A stretch of DNA of 64,000 nucleotides. Source: CAIWHR01 sp963843595 (GTDB taxonomy: Bacteria; Pseudomonadota; Gammaproteobacteria; Burkholderiales; Casimicrobiaceae). Below the pieces are notes generated by a model that saw only the letters and a program-made list of their open reading frames with translations, ran no database searches and was not told where the DNA came from. The translations under genes were made by a program, and so were the position numbers. Positions within the stretch are counted from its first letter, which is position 1, and each line of letters opens with the position of its first letter. Shown here piece after piece: positions 48,133-57,015 of the stretch. Location: contig CAWJLG010000010.1 in assembly GCA_963843595.1 (NCBI GenBank), positions 62,001 through 126,000 of the forward strand, written 5' to 3'.

Positions 48133-48537
48133 TCAGACCGCCGTGATCGGCGGCCCGCCGGCTTTCTTTTCCCAGGCCGCCTGGCAGACGAGACAGCGGG
48201 TCGCCGTCGGGTACGCGATCAGGCGTGCGGGCGCAATCGGCTCACCGCAGTCCGAGCAGTCGCCGTAGGTGCCGTCGCGCATCCGGGCGAGTGCGGCGTC
48301 GACCTGCATGAGTTCGGCGAGGGTGTGGCGGACCTCGGCGAGGTCGAGCTCGGCCAGACCGTCGGCCACGCCCCACTCGTCGCCGCTTTCCTGAAGCCGG
48401 TTGCGCAGGCCGACAACGCGCTCGTCGCCGCTCCCCCCCAGATGCGCTTTCACCTCGACGCGCAGTGCAGTGCGCCGGGCTTCCAGCTCGGCCTTCAGTC
48501 GGGCCCGGTCGGCGGGGGATAGGGAAGGGGTGCTCAT
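48133..48537 (-). CDS. DksA/TraR-family C4 zinc-finger protein
   Basis: 134 aa. An N-terminal coiled-coil region (LSPADRARLKAELEARRTAL) is followed by a C4 finger (CSDCGEPIAPARLIAYPTAT, then RCLVC). It is shorter than DksA and lacks its acidic coiled-coil tip residues as far as I can see, so it is a DksA-like regulator that may act on RNA polymerase. Divergent from hsp20 with 226 bases between. Confidence 0.87.
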   Translation of the reverse strand: MSTPSLSPADRARLKAELEARRTALRVEVKAHLGGSGDERVVGLRNRLQESGDEWGVADGLAELDLAEVRHTLAELMQVDAALARMRDGTYGDCSDCGEPIAPARLIAYPTATRCLVCQAAWEKKAGGPPITAV

Positions 48538-48763
48538 GGCATGCGCTTTCGGGTTGGCTCCAACGTCGCTCATTCTGCTCCAAATCGATACTGGCCTATC
48601 CCCTTCGGCGGCAGGTTGATCGCCGTCAATGCCGGCACGCCGCGCCGGGGGCTTGAAAACCCGCGGTCGGGCCGCAGATTCGGACACGAGGCAACGCGCG
48701 TGGCGGCCATACCGGCCTGCTTCCGCGGCGCCAGTCCCCCATGCGTATCGAGAGGAGAACACG

Positions 48764-49183
48764 ATGACCCGCCTGACCCGTTACGACCCGTTTGCCGACA
48801 CCGGGATCGACGAGCTTTTCCGCGGCTTCTTCGCGCCGGTTCGCGCCGAGAAGGCGCCGGTGTCGATCAAGATGGACGTCACCGAGAAGGACAATGCCTA
48901 TGTCGTCCATGCCGAGATTCCCGGCGTGAAGAAGGACGAGATCCAGATCACCGTCGACCGCAATCAGGTGACGATCGCCGCCGAAGTGAAGCGCGAGTCC
49001 GAGAAGAAGGAAGGCGACCAGCTGCTGCGCAGCGAACGCTACTTTGGCGGCGTCTATCGGAGTTTCACGCTTCCGGTCGAAGTCGACGAGGCGACCAGTG
49101 TCGCCAAGTACGACAACGGCGTTCTGGAACTGACGCTGGCGAAGAAGCCGGCCCTCGCCGGCCGCAAGCTGACGGTGCAATAA
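48764..49183 (+). CDS. Hsp20/alpha-crystallin small heat-shock protein
   Basis: 139 aa. Alpha-crystallin domain at about residues 35-130 (VSIKMDVTEKDNAYVVHAEI), with the GVLELTLAK beta-strand near the end. A GAGGAGAA lies about 5 bases before the ATG. It should bind unfolded proteins under stress. No clear sigma32 promoter was read. The C-terminus is short with no I-x-I motif visible (ends RKLTVQ). Confidence 0.93.
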   Translation: MTRLTRYDPFADTGIDELFRGFFAPVRAEKAPVSIKMDVTEKDNAYVVHAEIPGVKKDEIQITVDRNQVTIAAEVKRESEKKEGDQLLRSERYFGGVYRSFTLPVEVDEATSVAKYDNGVLELTLAKKPALAGRKLTVQ

Positions 49184-49253
49184 CCACCCGCGATCCGCAA
49201 TCCCTGCGCTGCCGGCCGCTCGCGCTGCCGGCAGCGCAGACATTCCGGGCGAG

Positions 49254-49463
49254 CTAACGGACCCGCTTGGCAGCGTACTCTTCGTCGATGTTGTCGCGAA
49301 AGAAGCTCCACGGCGACGACGCGCTTGCCATGCGCCGCCATGTTTCTGCCGACACGCCGGCGTACTCGTACGTGCCCGATGTCAGTTCGACGAGCAGCAC
49401 CCGCCGACCGCCATCGTAGCCGGCGGCGCGCAGGTTGCCGCCGGTCATCCGCTTCATCTCCAT
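49254..49463 (-). CDS. KTSC-domain small protein
   Basis: 69 aa from the ATG at 49463, which has AGGAGA upstream; a 17-residue extension is rejected. The pattern AAGYDGGRRVLLVELTSGTY with EYAGVSAETWRRM and the end FFRDNIDEEY is the KTSC domain, often found alone or joined to lysyl-tRNA synthetase-related or HTH proteins. The function is unknown. It is convergent with hsp20. Confidence 0.8.
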   Translation of the reverse strand: MEMKRMTGGNLRAAGYDGGRRVLLVELTSGTYEYAGVSAETWRRMASASSPWSFFRDNIDEEYAAKRVR

Positions 49464-49627
49464 CCCGCGTTCTCCTGGGTCGTCCGCCGGTCGTCGACCG
49501 GCATGCGATGTCACGGTCCTCGCGCAAATCCGGAATGAATCAGCAACGACGCTGCCGTGCGAGGCTGCGCGAGCCGGGTGCTACGATTATAGCGGCGGCG
49601 AATCGCCGCGCCGATGGAGTGCGAACG

Positions 49628-51442
49628 ATGCGCAGCGAGGATCGGACCGGGAGGCAGTGGCGGGCCTGGCTGATCGCGATTGTCGCGTCAGTCGCCATCG
49701 CGAGCGGCCCGGTTGCGACGGCCGCGGACGCGGTGAAGACGCTCCGGGTCGTGTTCTCGATCGCCGAGACGAGCTTCGATCCGCAGTTCGCCTCCGATGC
49801 GGCCTCCGACAGCGTGCTGGCCAACATCTGCGAGGCGATGCTCGACTACGATTATCTCGCCCGGCCGGTGACGCTCGTTCCGCGCACGCTCGAGGCGATG
49901 CCGACCGTGGAGGACAACGGTGCGGCGTACGTGTTCACGCTGAAGAAGGGCATCTTCTTCACGCCCGATCCGGCCTTCAAGGGCAGACCGCGCGAGCTCA
50001 CGGCGGCGGACCAGGCCTACGCCATCAGGCGCCTGCTCGACCCGGCGGTGAAGAGTCCATGGCTCTGGCTGATCGAAGGCAAGATCGTGGGCGGTGACGA
50101 GGCGCGCGCGAAGGCGGCGAAGGCCGGCAAGTTCGACTACGACGCGCCGATCCCGGGGCTCGAGGTTGTCGACCGCTACACGCTCCGGATCCGCCTGAAG
50201 GCGCCGGACCTGCGCTTCCTCTACGTGATGGCCGTGCCGAATACCTGCGCCGTCGCGCGGGAAGTGGTCGACGCGTACGGCCAGGACTTCGGCGCGCACC
50301 CGGTCGGCACCGGGCCCTACATGCTCGGCGAGTACAAGCGCAGCGCGAAGATCGTTCTCGAGGCCAATCCCGGTTTCCGGGAGATGACCTACGTTCCGGC
50401 CGGCCCGATCCCGCCCGAGTCCCAGGCGATCGCGGCCGCACTCAAGGGCAGGCGGCTGCCGTTCGCCCGGCGCATCGAGATCAGCATCATCGAGGAAGGA
50501 CAGGCGCAGTGGCTCGCGTTCCTCAACCGCGAAATCGACCTCCTCGAGCGGCTGCCGTCCGAGTTCGTCGAACAGGCGCTCGTCGACGGCAAGCTCAAGC
50601 CGGACCTGGCGGCGAAGGGCATCGCCCACGAATTGCTGCTGCGGCCGAACACCTGGTGGACCTACTTCAACATGGATGATCCGGTGGTCGGCGGCTATGC
50701 GCCGGAGAAGGTCGCGCTGCGCCGCGCGATCGGCATGAGCTACGACCTTGCCGAGTCGATTCGCGTGCTGCTCAAGGGCCGTGCGGTGCCGGCGAGCGGG
50801 CCGATTCCGCCCGACATCGCCGGCTACGACCCGGGGCTCAGGACGAATGCGCAGCTCTACGATCCGGCACTGGCACGCGCGCTGCTCGACCGATTCGGTT
50901 ACCGGGACCGCGACGGCGACGGCTATCGTGAGCTGCCCGACGGCGGTCCGCTCGTGCTCGAACGATGGTCGACGCCGAACTCGACTGCCCGGCAGGGCGA
51001 CGAATTGTGGAAGAAGAACATGGACGCGATCGGGCTGAAGATCGTGTTCAAGAAGGATCGCCTGCCGGAGCTGCGCAAGATGGCACGCCTGGGCAAGATC
51101 CCGATGCGCGGCGACGGCTGGAACGCCGACTATCCGGACGCGGAGAATTTCATGCAGCTCTTGTACGGCCCGAATGCCGGCCAGGAGAACCAGGCGCGCT
51201 TCAACCTGCCGGCGTTCGACAAGCTGTTCGACCAGGCGCGCAAGCTCCCGGATTCAGCGCAGCGAACGCAGCTTTTCGACCGGATGACCGAGCTCGCGAT
51301 CGTCTACGCGCCGTGGCGCATCGGCTATCACCTGATCGAGGATCAGCTGCGGCAGCCGTGGGTGCAGCCGTACAAGCCGCACCCGATCCGCTCGCAGGTC
51401 TATCAATACGTCGATATCGACATGGCGGCGCGGCCGAAGTGA
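49628..51442 (+). CDS. ABC transporter substrate-binding protein, family 5 (peptide/opine type)
   Basis: 604 aa. Signal peptide to about residue 32 (VATAAD), then the SBP_bac_5 pattern (ETSFDPQFASDAASDSVLAN, VGTGPYMLGEYK, RGDGWNADYPDAENFMQLLY). It would bind a peptide or related ligand in the periplasm. No permease or ATPase gene is nearby, so it is an orphan subunit or serves a distant transporter. The start at 49628 is chosen because a signal peptide begins there. Confidence 0.9.
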   Translation: MRSEDRTGRQWRAWLIAIVASVAIASGPVATAADAVKTLRVVFSIAETSFDPQFASDAASDSVLANICEAMLDYDYLARPVTLVPRTLEAMPTVEDNGAAYVFTLKKGIFFTPDPAFKGRPRELTAADQAYAIRRLLDPAVKSPWLWLIEGKIVGGDEARAKAAKAGKFDYDAPIPGLEVVDRYTLRIRLKAPDLRFLYVMAVPNTCAVAREVVDAYGQDFGAHPVGTGPYMLGEYKRSAKIVLEANPGFREMTYVPAGPIPPESQAIAAALKGRRLPFARRIEISIIEEGQAQWLAFLNREIDLLERLPSEFVEQALVDGKLKPDLAAKGIAHELLLRPNTWWTYFNMDDPVVGGYAPEKVALRRAIGMSYDLAESIRVLLKGRAVPASGPIPPDIAGYDPGLRTNAQLYDPALARALLDRFGYRDRDGDGYRELPDGGPLVLERWSTPNSTARQGDELWKKNMDAIGLKIVFKKDRLPELRKMARLGKIPMRGDGWNADYPDAENFMQLLYGPNAGQENQARFNLPAFDKLFDQARKLPDSAQRTQLFDRMTELAIVYAPWRIGYHLIEDQLRQPWVQPYKPHPIRSQVYQYVDIDMAARPK

Positions 51443-51452
51443 ACGGCGGCGC

Positions 51453-52373
51453 TCAGCCGCTCCCCTGCGCGGCGCGTTCCAGCGCGCGCCGAACGAGCAC
51501 CGCATCGTCTTCCTCGCCGTAGCCGGCCGCGAGCGCGTCGACGAAAGCGGCGTGGGCGGCGTGCGCGAACGTCGCGTCGACGCCCATGCGCGCCGCCAGG
51601 TCGGCGGCGATGCCGACATCCTTGGTGAGAATCCGTGCGGCGGCACGTACGCCGCGGTCGCCGGCGAGCGCGCGCGGTACGCGATCGGCAAAGATCCAGC
51701 TGCCGCCCGAACTCGCGCCGATCACGTCGGCCACCGCATGCAGATCGAGGCCCGCACGGTCCGCGATGGCGAGCGCCTCGGCCGCCGCCGCGAGATTCGC
51801 TCCCGCGAGCAGGTTGTTCACGATCTTGACCGTCGAGGCGTCACCCGGGCGGGGACCGAGGTCGAACAGCCGGCCGGTGATGCGTGAGAGCACCGGACGC
51901 ACGCGCTCCATGGCCGCAGCGTCGCCCGACACCATCATCGTCATCGTTCCCGCGGACGCCTTGCCCGGGCCGCCGGAGACCGGCGCGTCGAGAAGCGCGA
52001 TTCCGCGCGCGGCGAGCCGCGGCGCGAGGCTCGCCGGAAAGGCGGGATCGACCGTCGACGACACGAGAACCACGCTGCCGGGGGTGAGCGCCGCCGCCGC
52101 GCCATCGGCACCGAACAGCACGGTCTCGACCTGCGGCGCGTCGACGACGAGGATGATGACGACTTCGCAGTGGCGCGCGAGGTCCGCCGGCGACGATGCG
52201 GGGATGGCGCCATTACGCACCGCACGGTCCTGCGCCTCGGGAAGAATGTCACGTGCCACGGCGGCAATGCCGGCGCGGGCGAGTGCTTCGACGACACCGC
52301 CGCCCATGGCGCCGGTGCCGATCACGCCGACGCGCCGCAGCGGTTCCCGGAGGGTCGAAAGGGACGAAGTCAT
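51453..52373 (-). CDS. 3-hydroxyisobutyrate dehydrogenase-family NAD(P)-dependent oxidoreductase
   Basis: 306 aa. The Rossmann motif GVIGTGAMGGGVVEALARAG is at the N-terminus, the substrate motif DAPVSGGPGKASAGT is in the middle, and the catalytic Lys in VKIVNNLLAGANLAAAAEA. The family includes tartronate semialdehyde reductase and 3-hydroxyisobutyrate dehydrogenase; the substrate is not clear. Convergent with the family-5 binding protein at a distance of 10 bases. Confidence 0.93.
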   Translation of the reverse strand: MTSSLSTLREPLRRVGVIGTGAMGGGVVEALARAGIAAVARDILPEAQDRAVRNGAIPASSPADLARHCEVVIILVVDAPQVETVLFGADGAAAALTPGSVVLVSSTVDPAFPASLAPRLAARGIALLDAPVSGGPGKASAGTMTMMVSGDAAAMERVRPVLSRITGRLFDLGPRPGDASTVKIVNNLLAGANLAAAAEALAIADRAGLDLHAVADVIGASSGGSWIFADRVPRALAGDRGVRAAARILTKDVGIAADLAARMGVDATFAHAAHAAFVDALAAGYGEEDDAVLVRRALERAAQGSG

Positions 52374-52427
52374 CGGCAGGAGGCGGCCGGACGGAATGGG
52401 CGGCGCCCGCCGCGCGGCGGGCCGGGA

Positions 52428-52787
52428 TTACTTCGGCGGCAGGACGTAGGGCTTGCAGTCGACGAGCTGGACGGCCGCGCCGTTGCGCACGAGCTGCAGA
52501 TCCATGCCTTTGCCGCGCAGCTCGAAGTCGCCATTGGAGTAGCGCACACCCGAGGCGGCGGGAATCTGGTAGAGCGAGACCCGATCGCCGCCCGGCGGCA
52601 GCAGCATGCGGACCTCGGCGACGTCGAAGCGAAGCACGAGGCGCTCACCGGAAAGCTGGCACTCGAACGTGTTCTTCGCCGCCTCTTCCTCGTCCTTCGA
52701 CTTCATGCTGGCGCAGCCGGCCAGCAAGACGAAGGCGATCGGCGCGATCCAGAGGCCGCGCCACGGCGTTGCGGTACAGATGAACAT
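52428..52787 (-). CDS. Lipoprotein with MliC-like domain
   Basis: 119 aa from the ATG at 52787. A signal sequence ends in a canonical lipobox (LLAGC). The mature part (FECQLSGERLVLRFD... to VDCKPYVLP, two cysteines) matches the MliC/PliC lysozyme-inhibitor-like fold. It may protect against C-type lysozyme or simply be structurally related; I cannot see the catalytic-loop motif SxxSGxxY. It stands 54 bases from the HIBADH gene on the same strand. Confidence 0.7.
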   Translation of the reverse strand: MFICTATPWRGLWIAPIAFVLLAGCASMKSKDEEEAAKNTFECQLSGERLVLRFDVAEVRMLLPPGGDRVSLYQIPAASGVRYSNGDFELRGKGMDLQLVRNGAAVQLVDCKPYVLPPK

Positions 52788-52935
52788 GTCGGTCGATCTC
52801 CCGCGCAATTCGCCGCGAGCATAGCACGTGCCGTAGACACTCCGGCCCGGAGGTCGGCGCCGAGCGCGGGTTCGGGCCATGCCGTCGCCGGTCCTCGCCG
52901 GACGTTGCGACGTCCGGCACGCGGATCGCCCGCGA

Positions 52936-54735
52936 TCAGCGACGCGAAACGGGTTTGGCGTCCGCGTTCTCGAAGCGCACCTCCGCCGGATACGACAGCA
53001 CTTCGACCTGGCGGCCGGTGCGAATCTCGGCCTGCACCGACTGCCACCATTGCGCGTCCAGCAGGTCGGCGTGGTAGTAGAGGAAACACTCGCGCGTCCT
53101 GGGGTCGGTCAGCAGAAAGGTGGCGAACTCTTCGGGGAAGATGTCGTGCGGGCCGACGGCGTACCAGACGTCGTCCGACATTTCGTCGTACCCGGGGGGC
53201 GGCGGCGGGATCCTGCGAAAGTTGCAGTCGGTGAGGTACTCGATCTCGTCGTAATCGTAGAAGACGATGCGGCCGAAGCGCGTGACGCCGAAGTTCTTGA
53301 ACAGCAGGTCGCCGGCGAAAATGTTGACGGCGGCCAGCTCCCTGAGCGCGTCGCCGTACTCGCGCATCGCGTGCATCCGCTGCGCGTCGTCGCAGCGCTC
53401 GAGGAAGAGATTCAGCGGAATCATCCGCCGCTCGATGTACAGATGCCTGATCACGACGTAGTCGCCGTCGCGCTCGATCACCGAGGGAGCGACCGCCTCG
53501 AGTTCGGCCATCAGCTCGTCGGAGAACCGTGCGCGCGGGAACGCGACGTCCGAATACTCGAGGATGTCCGTCATCCGGCCGACGCGGTCGTGGTGCTTGA
53601 CCAGCGTGTATTTCTGCTTGACTCGAGCCCGGTCGGTGTCCTTGCTCGCGGCGATCCGGTCCTTGATCACCTTGAACACGTACGGGTAGGACGGCAGTGT
53701 GAACACGCTCATCACGAGGCCCTTGATGCCGGGGGCCACGATGAACTTGTCGCGCGAATGCTTGAGGTGGTGGAGGAAGTCGCGGAAGAAGAGGTTCTTG
53801 CCGGCTTTCTGCAGCCCCACCATCGTGTAGAGCTCCGAGGCCGTCTTGTCGGGCAGCAGCGAGCGCAGGAAATCGATATAGGCGGACGGAACCTCCATGT
53901 CGACCAGGAAGTACGCCCGGTTCGCCGAGAACAGGATCGCCAGGTCGGCCTCGTCCATCAACAGGGCGTCAAGGTGGAGTCGGCCCTCGGAGTCGTGCTT
54001 GACCGGTACCACGAACGGGTAGGTGTGGATGCCGTTGACGATCCGGCCCACGATGTACGCGGTCTGGTTGCGGAAGAACGGCGCCGACAGCACCTGGATC
54101 TGGTGGTTCGGCTCGAGGCGGAACGGCCGCGGAACGCGATGGCGGAACGCCGCCAGCACATGGCGCAGATCGCGTCGGAAATCGGCGAACCTGCGCTCGA
54201 ACCCGATGTCGAGGATGATGTCGACCAGCGCGTTGCGCAGGCCCTGCTGCAGCGGGTAGTAGCTCCGGTACGAGGGTGGTTGGGCATCGATGTGCTCGGT
54301 CGAGATCGCCGGGCGCACGAAGATGAACCGGTTGTGGAAGTACGCGCGATGGAGGATCTTCACCGAGACCGAGTTGAAGAAGGTCTCGGCGCACTCCGGC
54401 TGCTTGTGATCGATCAAGAGACCGATGTAGTGCAGCTTGACCTGCTCCCACAGGGCGTCGCCGCCGGCGCCGTCGAGCCCCGCGCCGCGGAACTCGCGCG
54501 TGAGCCGCTCGGCAGTCTCGACGACGCGGCGGTCGTAGAAGTCGATGCGGTCGCGGGCGACGTGCTGGATCGCCAGCCAGTTGCCCGCCTCATAGTGACG
54601 GCGGGCAGCGCGCGCGCACTCGCGGAACAGCGCGTAGTGCTTGTCGAAGCCGTCGAGCAGCGCCCGCGCGATCGCGCGGGCCTGTTCGGCGGGCGGAGCC
54701 TGGCGCGCTGCGAGCGCGGCGCCGGCGATCGGCAT
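52936..54735 (-). CDS. aceK: Isocitrate dehydrogenase kinase/phosphatase
   Basis: 599 aa, the usual length. It switches isocitrate dehydrogenase off by phosphorylation, so that isocitrate enters the glyoxylate bypass during growth on acetate. Seen are the N-terminal helices (DKHYALFRECARAARRHYEA), a kinase-like fold with FVVPVKHDSEGRLHLDALL, DILEYSDVAFPRARF and the C-terminal DYDEIEYLTDCNF. aceA and aceB are not in the window, which is common in this phylum group. The start ATG at 54735 matches the family. Confidence 0.95.
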   Translation of the reverse strand: MPIAGAALAARQAPPAEQARAIARALLDGFDKHYALFRECARAARRHYEAGNWLAIQHVARDRIDFYDRRVVETAERLTREFRGAGLDGAGGDALWEQVKLHYIGLLIDHKQPECAETFFNSVSVKILHRAYFHNRFIFVRPAISTEHIDAQPPSYRSYYPLQQGLRNALVDIILDIGFERRFADFRRDLRHVLAAFRHRVPRPFRLEPNHQIQVLSAPFFRNQTAYIVGRIVNGIHTYPFVVPVKHDSEGRLHLDALLMDEADLAILFSANRAYFLVDMEVPSAYIDFLRSLLPDKTASELYTMVGLQKAGKNLFFRDFLHHLKHSRDKFIVAPGIKGLVMSVFTLPSYPYVFKVIKDRIAASKDTDRARVKQKYTLVKHHDRVGRMTDILEYSDVAFPRARFSDELMAELEAVAPSVIERDGDYVVIRHLYIERRMIPLNLFLERCDDAQRMHAMREYGDALRELAAVNIFAGDLLFKNFGVTRFGRIVFYDYDEIEYLTDCNFRRIPPPPPGYDEMSDDVWYAVGPHDIFPEEFATFLLTDPRTRECFLYYHADLLDAQWWQSVQAEIRTGRQVEVLSYPAEVRFENADAKPVSRR

Positions 54736-54753
54736 GGCGGCGACCGCCGGCCG

Positions 54754-55101
54754 CTACTGGTCGAGTTTCTCCAGCTGCTCGCGGAATTCCTTCGACGACT
54801 TGTTGTACTCGTCGATCGCGGCATTGGCCGCATCGATGTGCGGCTTGGCCTGGTCATTCAGTGGCTTGACGATCGCCTGCTCGTCGGCGACGAACTTCTT
54901 GAGGCACTCGAGATAGGCGTTGACGTTGCGCGTCCACGACCGCTGTTGGGTGTCGGACGCGAGCCTGCCCGGGTGTTCTCCGGGCTTGGTGCACGAGTGC
55001 TTCGGCGCTGCGGGCGTCGGCTGCTGGGCGGCGGCGGAACCGGCGAGTGCGAGCAGCGCAACGGCGAGAATCGAAGTGGCGGTGCGACGTATCGGGATCA
55101 T
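54754..55101 (-). CDS. Small exported protein of unknown function
   Basis: 115 aa. Signal peptide to about residue 25 (AGSAAAQQ). The mature part has two Cys (HSCTKPGEHP and YLECLKKFV) that could form a disulphide, and is otherwise helical and charged (ANAAIDEYNKSSKEFREQLE). It starts 18 bases upstream of the aceK start on the same strand, so the two are likely co-transcribed. I do not recognise a family. Confidence 0.75.
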   Translation of the reverse strand: MIPIRRTATSILAVALLALAGSAAAQQPTPAAPKHSCTKPGEHPGRLASDTQQRSWTRNVNAYLECLKKFVADEQAIVKPLNDQAKPHIDAANAAIDEYNKSSKEFREQLEKLDQ

Positions 55102-55220
55102 GGCGGGTTTCCGGTGGTGGATGCGCAAAACGCCTATTTTACGTCGCCCGCCGGGCACGGCCAAACCGGATCGGTTGGCGCCGGCCGTCGGGCGGGCGGG
55201 ACCGCGCGGCGCGGAGGGGG

Positions 55221-55952
55221 TCATCGGCGGGCGACAAGCGCGGCCAGCACCTGCAGACCGGCGCCGACCAGGTCGACCGCCGCATCGGCGCCGAAGGACA
55301 CCGGCATCTGCCGCTCGAACTCCCGCTGATATCGGCCCGCGGCCAGCAGCCCGTCGGCAACGGCAACCGGGTCGATCGTCCCGCGCTTGCGTTCGCTTTC
55401 CGCGAGCGACGCGACGGTTCGCGCGACGGCTTCGGGGTCGAGCACCGCGATCGGCGCCCGGCAGTAGTTGCAGACGGCCTGCGTTGCGAGGTCGATCGGT
55501 GCGCCGCAGGACGAGCATTGGACCACCCTCACATACGTCTTGAGTCGTGCCAGCTCCGCCTCCGGCAGGGGACGGATGAAGTCCTTTTCCCTCAGGAACT
55601 GGACAAACGGCGTGAATCGGCCATGGCCGAAGGGGCAGCGGTGGTACGAAAACCGCGTGCTTCTTTGCAGATCGTGTGTCAGCCGCATCGGTTCACGGCA
55701 CCGCGGGCACGGGAGTGTCGCCGGCAACGGTCGGCGGGCGTCCGGCGTCGCGGCGCGGATCGCCTCGAACAGGGCAAGCGTCGCGCCCGGTGTCAACTGC
55801 ACGCTCTCGAAGGCGTCGAACCACAGCGCCTGGCAATCGCGGCAGTAATCGATGACCGCCTTGCCCAGCGGCTTGCGCTCGAGCTCCAGCGAATGCATGG
55901 CCTGGCCGCATCCAGGGCACGCGTGAACCGGAGCGGCGGGGTCGGGTGTCAT
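55221..55952 (-). CDS. Zinc-ribbon protein with three Cys clusters
   Basis: 243 aa from the ATG at 55952. Three metal-binding-like clusters are seen: CPGCG with CRDC at residues 12-40, CPRC with a CPFGHG segment near 100-128, and CSSCG with CNYC near 145-165. The last resembles a TFIIB-type or zinc-ribbon membrane-protein finger, and the region after it is helical. No firm family was identified. It is 34 bases from the YpfJ-like metalloprotease on the same strand, so it may act with it. Confidence 0.7.
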   Translation of the reverse strand: MTPDPAAPVHACPGCGQAMHSLELERKPLGKAVIDYCRDCQALWFDAFESVQLTPGATLALFEAIRAATPDARRPLPATLPCPRCREPMRLTHDLQRSTRFSYHRCPFGHGRFTPFVQFLREKDFIRPLPEAELARLKTYVRVVQCSSCGAPIDLATQAVCNYCRAPIAVLDPEAVARTVASLAESERKRGTIDPVAVADGLLAAGRYQREFERQMPVSFGADAAVDLVGAGLQVLAALVARR

Positions 55953-55986
55953 GACGCTGCCGGGCGCGGTGCGGCGACCGGTTCGG

Positions 55987-56922
55987 CTAGAGCTGCCGGG
56001 CCGCGAAGGTGTTGCAGTTGCGCAGGTCGCCGCTTTCGAGGCCGAGCTTGAACCAGCGCATCCGCTGCTCGGCCGAGCCGTGGGTGAACGAATCGGGTAC
56101 CGCGTAGCCCTGCGATCGTTTCTGGATCTGGTCATCCCCCACGGCGGCGGCGGCGCGCAGGCCTTCCTCGATGTCGCCGGTGTCGAGGAGGTTGCGGGCC
56201 CTGGCGAAATGGCCCCAGACGCCGGCATAGCAGTCCGCCTGCAGCTCGAGTCGCACCGACAAGGCGTTGCGCGTGCGCGCATCGGCGCGCTGCGATTCGG
56301 CCTCGAACTGCTGCATGATGCCGAGCGCGTTCTGCACGTGGTGACCGACCTCGTGCGCGATCACATAGGCCTGCGCGAAATCGCCGGGCGCTCCGAAGCG
56401 CCGCGACAGCTCGGCGAAGAACGCGGTATCGAGATAGAGGACGCGGTCGGCCGAGCAGTAGAACGGTCCGACCGAGGCAGACGCGCGTCCGCACGCCGAT
56501 TGGGTCACGCGGGAAAACAGCACGAGCTTCGGCGGATCGTAGCGCCTTCCCGTCGCCTTGAAGACCGCGGTCCAGACGTCCTCGGTATCGCCGAGGACGC
56601 GTGCCACCATCTCCTTGGTCGGATCCTGCGTGCCTGCCGTGGGCGGTGGAGCACCCGGCGGCGCCTTGGTCTGCGGTCCGTAACCAGGCTCGGGCGCGGC
56701 GGGCGACGTGGGGACGGGGGGCGAATCGCCCTCGATGACGCCGAGCATTTCCAGCGGATTGACGCCGAACAGCAGGCTGGCGATGACGATGACGACGATG
56801 GCCCCGCCGCCCAGCCGCATGCCGCCACCGGGAAAGCCGCCGCCCGGCGGAGCGCCGCCGCCCGCGTCCTGGCCGGTGCGGTCCTCGACATTGTCACTGC
56901 GGCGGAAGTCTCCCCAACGCAT
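55987..56922 (-). CDS. YpfJ-like neutral zinc metallopeptidase
   Basis: 311 aa from the ATG at 56922. The N-terminus is cytoplasmic and Gly/Arg-rich (RWGDFRRSDNVEDR), with one membrane anchor (IVVIVIASLLFG) near residue 45. The zinc motif is AHEVGHHVQNALG and the later Glu occurs in LELQADCYAG. This is the KPN_02809 family, unknown substrate. A nine-residue extension in the same frame is rejected since MRWGDFR is the family start. Confidence 0.92.
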   Translation of the reverse strand: MRWGDFRRSDNVEDRTGQDAGGGAPPGGGFPGGGMRLGGGAIVVIVIASLLFGVNPLEMLGVIEGDSPPVPTSPAAPEPGYGPQTKAPPGAPPPTAGTQDPTKEMVARVLGDTEDVWTAVFKATGRRYDPPKLVLFSRVTQSACGRASASVGPFYCSADRVLYLDTAFFAELSRRFGAPGDFAQAYVIAHEVGHHVQNALGIMQQFEAESQRADARTRNALSVRLELQADCYAGVWGHFARARNLLDTGDIEEGLRAAAAVGDDQIQKRSQGYAVPDSFTHGSAEQRMRWFKLGLESGDLRNCNTFAARQL

Positions 56923-57015
56923 TGCGGTCTCCGTGATCGGGTGCGGCACCCACGGCTGTGGAGTATCCCACGGCCCCCGGCCCGACAGTGCGCCCGCGCG
57001 GATGGCGCGGATCCG

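Noticed and set aside
52428..52787. Firm naming of the lipoprotein as a lysozyme inhibitor
   Set aside because: The fold matches but the inhibitory loop motif was not seen, so only a fold-level name is used.
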